From: Rhynochetos jubatus
Lineage: Eukaryota > Chordata > Aves > Eurypygiformes > Rhynochetidae
DNA: 64,000 nucleotides
Direction of reading: 5' to 3'
NCBI GenBank assembly: GCA_027574665.1
Contig: CM050653.1
Coordinates: 41,862,118-41,926,117, forward strand
The position numbers were made by a program, and so were the translations under genes. Position 1 is the first letter of the stretch; each line of letters begins with the position of its first letter. Below are positions 59,131 through 64,000 of this stretch, piece after piece. The notes beneath the pieces are model-generated. The model was not told the origin of the DNA. It was given only the letters and a program-made list of their open reading frames with translations, and made no database searches.

Positions 59131-62100
59131 ACGCGCCGTGCTGCACTGGACGGGGGGTCAGTCGCTCTCAGAGCACTGAAAGCTTCTCAAAGACTCCTGA
59201 AGATGGGAAATACAAGAAATACTATTTACTGGGTAACTAGTCAAGTGTCAGGAGAAGGCAATTAGTAAAGTCTTCCTTTGGCAGTCTCTGACAGCATCTG
59301 ATACTACAGCAGGACAGCCCCAACCGTCCTCCACCTTATTCTGTGAAGGTAGTCATGCAACATATAAGGGTGAGCTAGCAGACCTTCCTTGGATAGAAAC
59401 TGAAGAGGAACACCGTTACAGTAGCCCTCTTCTGACTTGTACTATAACTAAAATGAATATATAAACGTAATCCTGAAAAGCTGGTACTTAATATTACTAT
59501 CATTTATCTTGATTCCATAGGACCATGCAAATTAAAAATAATAACAGAGAAATATATTTTACACATGCGCAAGTATTCAGAGGCAGAAGTCACCTTTTCA
59601 GACGTCTATCAGTTGCTTTAGTAATGTGTCGAAGAAAATTAATGAAGATTAAAACCCTCAGTCTAGTTACGACCTGCAGGAACTGACTGTCTTTTAAAAT
59701 AATTTTAGTTTTATGAAAATATACACCCCCAAATCTTCAGTACAGATTGAGAAGAATGTCTAAGTACCAGGGACAGGAAGAAAGCTACCAAAGCAGGTCT
59801 TTTGTTTGCCTTTTGACCGTTTCTGCATGCAGAACTCCCCACAGCGATGTCCAACTTTGCTTCCCAAGTATTAGAAAGAAGCAATCTACCTTTGACCATG
59901 CCTTAATCTGCATTTTTCAGGACAAGCATTTCTTGGTTGCTGTGCTGATCACTCAACCAGAATTTTTAAGTACCCTCTGAAATTCTCCCATTGCGATAGC
60001 ACCATGTTCTCTGCACATTTTGCTATCTCACTGTTCATTCTCTTTTCTTAATAAGAACTAGGAACACATTTTCTTTCTGCTGTACTGGCAGAAGATTTCT
60101 GTCTCTACAGATTCTTTCGCACGATTGTCTCTGCATTTTGTGTGACAGTGGTAATTTTTTTTTCAATTGCACCGTTTTAATTCATATTTTGAATAAAAAT
60201 TACACATAGACAAATAGAACGAAGTTCCTACTGAGATGAAGATCGCAGAGTCAGGATTATCATACTGGTTTTGAACTAGTAATATGTGTGGTTCAAAGAT
60301 GACCTGAACTTTCTTCCCTGGTCTTAGAAAAAGAAACATGAATCAAAAGTCAGCCTCCCATTTTAATCAAATTGCCCTGATTATCTAGTATGGATCTAAA
60401 GGAAGAAGGTTTAAATAGCTCCTACAATAGAAATATTTCAGAGCTAATCTGACAGTACAAGCAAAAAGAAGTAATTAATAAAAGCAAATGAAATTACATT
60501 GTAGTAATCAGGGAATGGCTCAGGAAAGGGCACAAAGATTACAAGGACCAGCTGATTACTGTGGATTGTTTCTACATTAAACAAACAAAAAAAATCCATG
60601 CCCTTCAGGCTACCAAAAAGGAAAAAGGAAAACATGAATTTGTCTACACAAATGCATTCATTACTGGATTGCAGGTTGCTGGACTTTACAAAGAAAGAGC
60701 ATATTAATGAAAAAACCCAGCCTTCAGTGATACAGTTTTCTTTCTAAGGAATCAGTTTTCTGCAATGGAGTTATGTGGATGTTAACCGAGTGGCAAATCC
60801 TGAGCCAGACTTGCTGAATCCTTAAGAAGGCAAATCAAAATCCTTCACTGAGGACAGAGCCCCCATTTCTTGCCCTTCCTATCACAGCTTTTGGAATAAT
60901 GAAGTTTTATATTGCCCAAAAAGCCTCTTACCTGGAGGTATTGCTGATAGCCCTGTCATCTTCTCACCTGGGCATAAGAGAGGAAAGATACTGGAGGAAT
61001 GACCTTAGGCTGTGCGGACAAATCCCAACAGCTGTGGCACAGCTGAGGCCCACCTTACATCAAAATGGAGGTTTGGCATTGAGCTCTGGCCAATGTGAAA
61101 AGTGAGAAACCATTAAAAGACCTTGTGAGCACTCTCTGAGGCCCTCTTTAGCCAGTGAGAAGTAAAGTATCTCAGGTGTTCTGCCTCCAAAATGTAAAAC
61201 AATCATGATCCTTGCCATAAAGTGTTGATGGTAAGAAATCTATGTATCCAAAATTACAATTAAGGAAAAGTCAGAAAAAATCTACCACAGACTAACAGAT
61301 TAGTATCCTACAATATTTTTAAAATATTTTTCAACCTGACAGATTAAGTAGCAAACTACAGAAGAAACTGGAACTTGCAAGGATGTGTTACAAGTACATG
61401 ATTGGATTGCCTTCAACAACTGGTTTTCTCTTTAAGATTCATGCCTTGGTGTTTCAAATGTTTGTTAAAGGCAGAAACTACAGCAGAGCTGGATGCAGCT
61501 GTAACCCCCTGGAAAACCGTCTTCTGTAAGAGGATCAAGTTAGGAGACTCTGCAGATTGAAGAGCTGTAATATGAAACTTAATGTATAGTCATCGCCAAG
61601 TGAGGTAACTGAGAAACTGGAAAGCCTTGTCTTAGAGTTAACGCCTTAATCCCAACGTATCATTCACACTGTGAGAAAAAACGTCAGACACTGAAAATCC
61701 ATGAAACAAGGTTATTAAAAAAAAAAAAAGTACAAAATAAACATTGTGACTGACAATGTGCTGATATTGATTTGGTTTCATCCCTGCAACAGGTACTTAC
61801 TTTCTGCTTTGCCAAAATCTGACAGCATCCTTAACGTTCAAGTCATTCTGAGGCCTGATCTAGTACAACTTTAACTAAGTATTAATTATGAGTATCCGTG
61901 TCAACTGTTGCCACTAAAAGTGAGGTATTTATCCCATCCAACGCCTGAATCCAGAGTTGTTCACCTCTCAAAGTTCTGGATTGCCAGAAAATAAACCTGT
62001 GATGGTAAAGGATGTGGTTATGTGGCAAACAGTGGATGAATTTCCTTTCAGCTAAACACAAAGAGTAAAAGTGTTTCCTGATTATTAATGATAAGCTTGT

Positions 62101-63177
62101 GCTCAGGGCCTAGCTAAACTACTGCCAAGTGTTCTCAACCACAGAAAGAACACAAACTATGATTGCATGATAATCATATATGTTTTAATTACATGTATCC
62201 TACAGGCCCCCACGGATCCTCCTAGCACTTTGTCCAGGCCCAGCGCATCTGCTGTCCCATGGCCAACCACGCCAGCCCCAAACCCACCACCTTTCATATT
62301 TTTGTACTTAATGAAGTGAGAAGGAGGTGGGAAAATGTACCCTGAGGACCACTGTTTTGCCAGGGACCTGCCTGTATCTCCTCCCCGAAGCAGACAAAGC
62401 AGCAGACAGCACGTACAAGCTCAACCACATGTATACCTACACGGATCAGGAGCTGGCACCCTCTGTGCCATGACTGCCAGGCCAGGACTCTCCTGCAAGC
62501 CCCATGAGATCCTTTTACCATTTCCCATAGCAATTTAGATGCCCTCCTCTTGGACAGAGCCTTAGTGTGGGAAAGGAAAAGAGGAAGGAAAAAACTCTTT
62601 CTTGGATTTTCTATTTGTGCACACAGGTTTTGGAGGACTTTCTGGACCCTCCCAAAAGCACTGAACCAAGAGACACCACACCATGGACAAGAAATGGGGA
62701 CACACACTGGAGAGGCATCATCAAGTTTCAGTGAAGGAACACAATAAAGACCACTGCAACAGCAACGATGGTCCTGAAATTTTCTGTTTAATGTTCAGAG
62801 CAAGGGCTGTCTTGACATATACCAGATACAGGCCAAGATACAAGAGACAAGCAAGTTATTTGCCCTCAAGGACTACATCTGTGCTGCTAAAATTGCAAGC
62901 GCAGGTCATGGGTTTCAGCATTTGGATGACATTGGCCATTCTGGGTGTTACCTTTGTCCCTGGCCTCATGTTCCACATAGAGTGTTTGAATCAGGTCACC
63001 AAGTTTTGAGGGACAAGAAAGTTTAGCTGGGTGCACACACACTGTGCCACATCCCTTGGCTTCAGGGCCAGCAAACACTCTTTGATACATCTTATTTCTT
63101 AGTACAGAGATGAAGGTGCACAAAAGGTGTTCTAAAGAGCAAAGGGAGAGGCAGCCATGTTCCCAATGATCTTAAAG
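59131..63177. other. About 4 kb of non-coding sequence
   Basis: Unique sequence with an A13 run at 61717-61729. The minus frame 62294-62707 (137 codons) and the plus frame 62683-63009 overlap neighbours in other phases and contain no known motif. No RNA gene seen. Confidence 0.5.
61717..61729. repeat. Poly-A run (A13)
   Basis: Simple homopolymer after GGTTATT with no retrocopy upstream. Confidence 0.85.
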
Positions 63178-63290
63178 TCATGGAAGGGTTTGGTTGGAAG
63201 GGACCTGAAAGACCATCCAGTTCCAACCCCCCTGCCATGGGCAGGGACACCCTCCACTAGACCAGGTTGCTCAAAGGCCTGTCAGCCTGG
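63178..63290 (-). mobile_element. CR1 3' tail, antisense, young
   Basis: TCATGGAAGGGTTTGGTTGG, then AAGGGACCTGAAAGACCATC, CCCCCTGCCATGGGCAGGG and CCTCCACTAGACCAGGTTGC. Reverse-complemented, it is almost base-for-base the same as the last ~95 bp of the sense CR1 ending at 14115. It is a heavily 5'-truncated copy of that subfamily on the minus strand. Confidence 0.93.
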
Positions 63291-64000
63291 TGAAACACAG
63301 AGGAGAATAGTACTCATCTTCAGTACAAATAGTAGCAGAAAAGTTCTGCAGTGCCTTGGTTGTTCCTTCCTCCATAGGAAGAATGCATCCTGGCATGAGT
63401 GCTCGTAATGCAGCGCTTCCCATACCATGACAAACATGCCACTACTGATGTTTGCACCGTTTCAAAACTGCAAGGAGTCAGGAACTGTTGCTGCTGCTGA
63501 TGGTGATGCCTGCTGCAACTACTAACTGTTGTGCCCTTCAGAACAACCCTTCCCCTAAGATAGTAGAAATAGCAAATTGAAGTGTTAATTTGTTAAACTG
63601 CAATAGCACTGTCAAATTAGCCTGGCTTAATGCTAAAAATAATTCCATTCATTACCACAGACCCAAAACAAGTATCATCAGCTACAGAGCCAAAGCAAGC
63701 ATCATACCTTTTGATAGTAACATTCTGTGTGCAGAGCAGCCTTAAGAGTCCAAGAGAAAAAAACAGGGAAATAGGTAGGCGACTGAGAGTATTCAGCTCA
63801 TACAAACAGAGCAAGTCCGACAAGGATGTTGCCTCTGAAGACACTTCAGAGAGTGAGCATATGCATCTGCTGAACACCCCCGAGGTTCACCAAAGAAGTG
63901 TCTTGATCCCTAGCTGCTCTGACTGCTGCTCTGGTAGCATCAAAGACTGTTCACTCGTGACAAAACCAACAAGTACCAAGTAGTGAACTGCCTCCTAACA
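63291..64000. other. Non-coding sequence to window end
   Basis: Unique DNA. The plus frame 63630-63983 and the minus frame 63617-63877 overlap and match nothing known. A (GCT)-like patch at about 63487-63505 is short. Confidence 0.45.

Noticed and set aside
58834..59265. 143-codon plus-strand frame
   Set aside because: Its middle overlaps a probable ancient repeat (59050-59130), and the rest has no motif or splice support.
1..64000. CRISPR array, operon, tRNA, rRNA or snRNA genes
   Set aside because: No regularly spaced direct repeats and no recognisable tRNA boxes or U-RNA signatures were seen on reading. The repeat content is that of a bird genome. Weak structural RNAs could still be missed without a covariance search.

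Overview
This window reads as nuclear DNA from a bird. The main evidence is its mobile DNA. It carries at least nine CR1-family LINE fragments, most with the diagnostic avian 3' end (sense-strand GGTCCCTTCCAACCC ending in ATTCTATG-type octamers). It also carries one 996-bp solo LTR of an endogenous retrovirus, bounded by a 5-bp target duplication. Base composition is AT-rich, with no CpG island and no dense open frames. I recognise no protein-coding exon of a host gene. I also see no rRNA, tRNA or snRNA gene, no CRISPR array and no prokaryote-style operon. Almost all open frames are short and start at arbitrary codons, as expected of intronic or intergenic vertebrate DNA.

Layout. 0-17.7 kb is the repeat-bearing part. 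It holds an ancient L3/CR1-like 3' end (about 0.47-0.58 kb), antisense CR1 pieces (about 1.07-1.56, 4.64-4.70, 7.53-8.58 and 11.50-11.88 kb), a sense-strand CR1 (13.19-14.12 kb) that still encodes a reverse-transcriptase FADD motif but is frameshifted, and the solo LTR (16.66-17.65 kb, sense strand minus). 17.7-40.9 kb has almost no recognisable interspersed repeat. It contains only simple runs, a C-rich strand-asymmetric block near 35.25 kb and one doubtful ancient repeat near 26.1 kb. At 41 kb there is another antisense CR1 piece of the same subfamily as the 11.5-kb copy, followed by a 20-G run.

41.8-64 kb is mainly unique DNA. Three stretches (about 44.6-45.1, 50.5-52.7 and 55.8-56.5 kb) are repeat-free, AT-rich and contain homeodomain, forkhead and SOX-type cores. 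They look like conserved non-coding elements, but this is inference without any alignment. A very old antisense CR1 lies at 53.1-53.6 kb. A possible ancient amniote repeat lies at 59.05-59.13 kb. A relatively fresh CR1 3' tail at 63.18-63.29 kb matches the subfamily of the 13-kb copy.

There is no gene system to assemble here. The interesting content is the repeat stratigraphy (several CR1 generations plus one LTR), a perfect 15-bp fold-back at a CR1 edge, an 18-bp perfect palindrome inside a possible regulatory block, and a few weak exon candidates that RNA data could settle.
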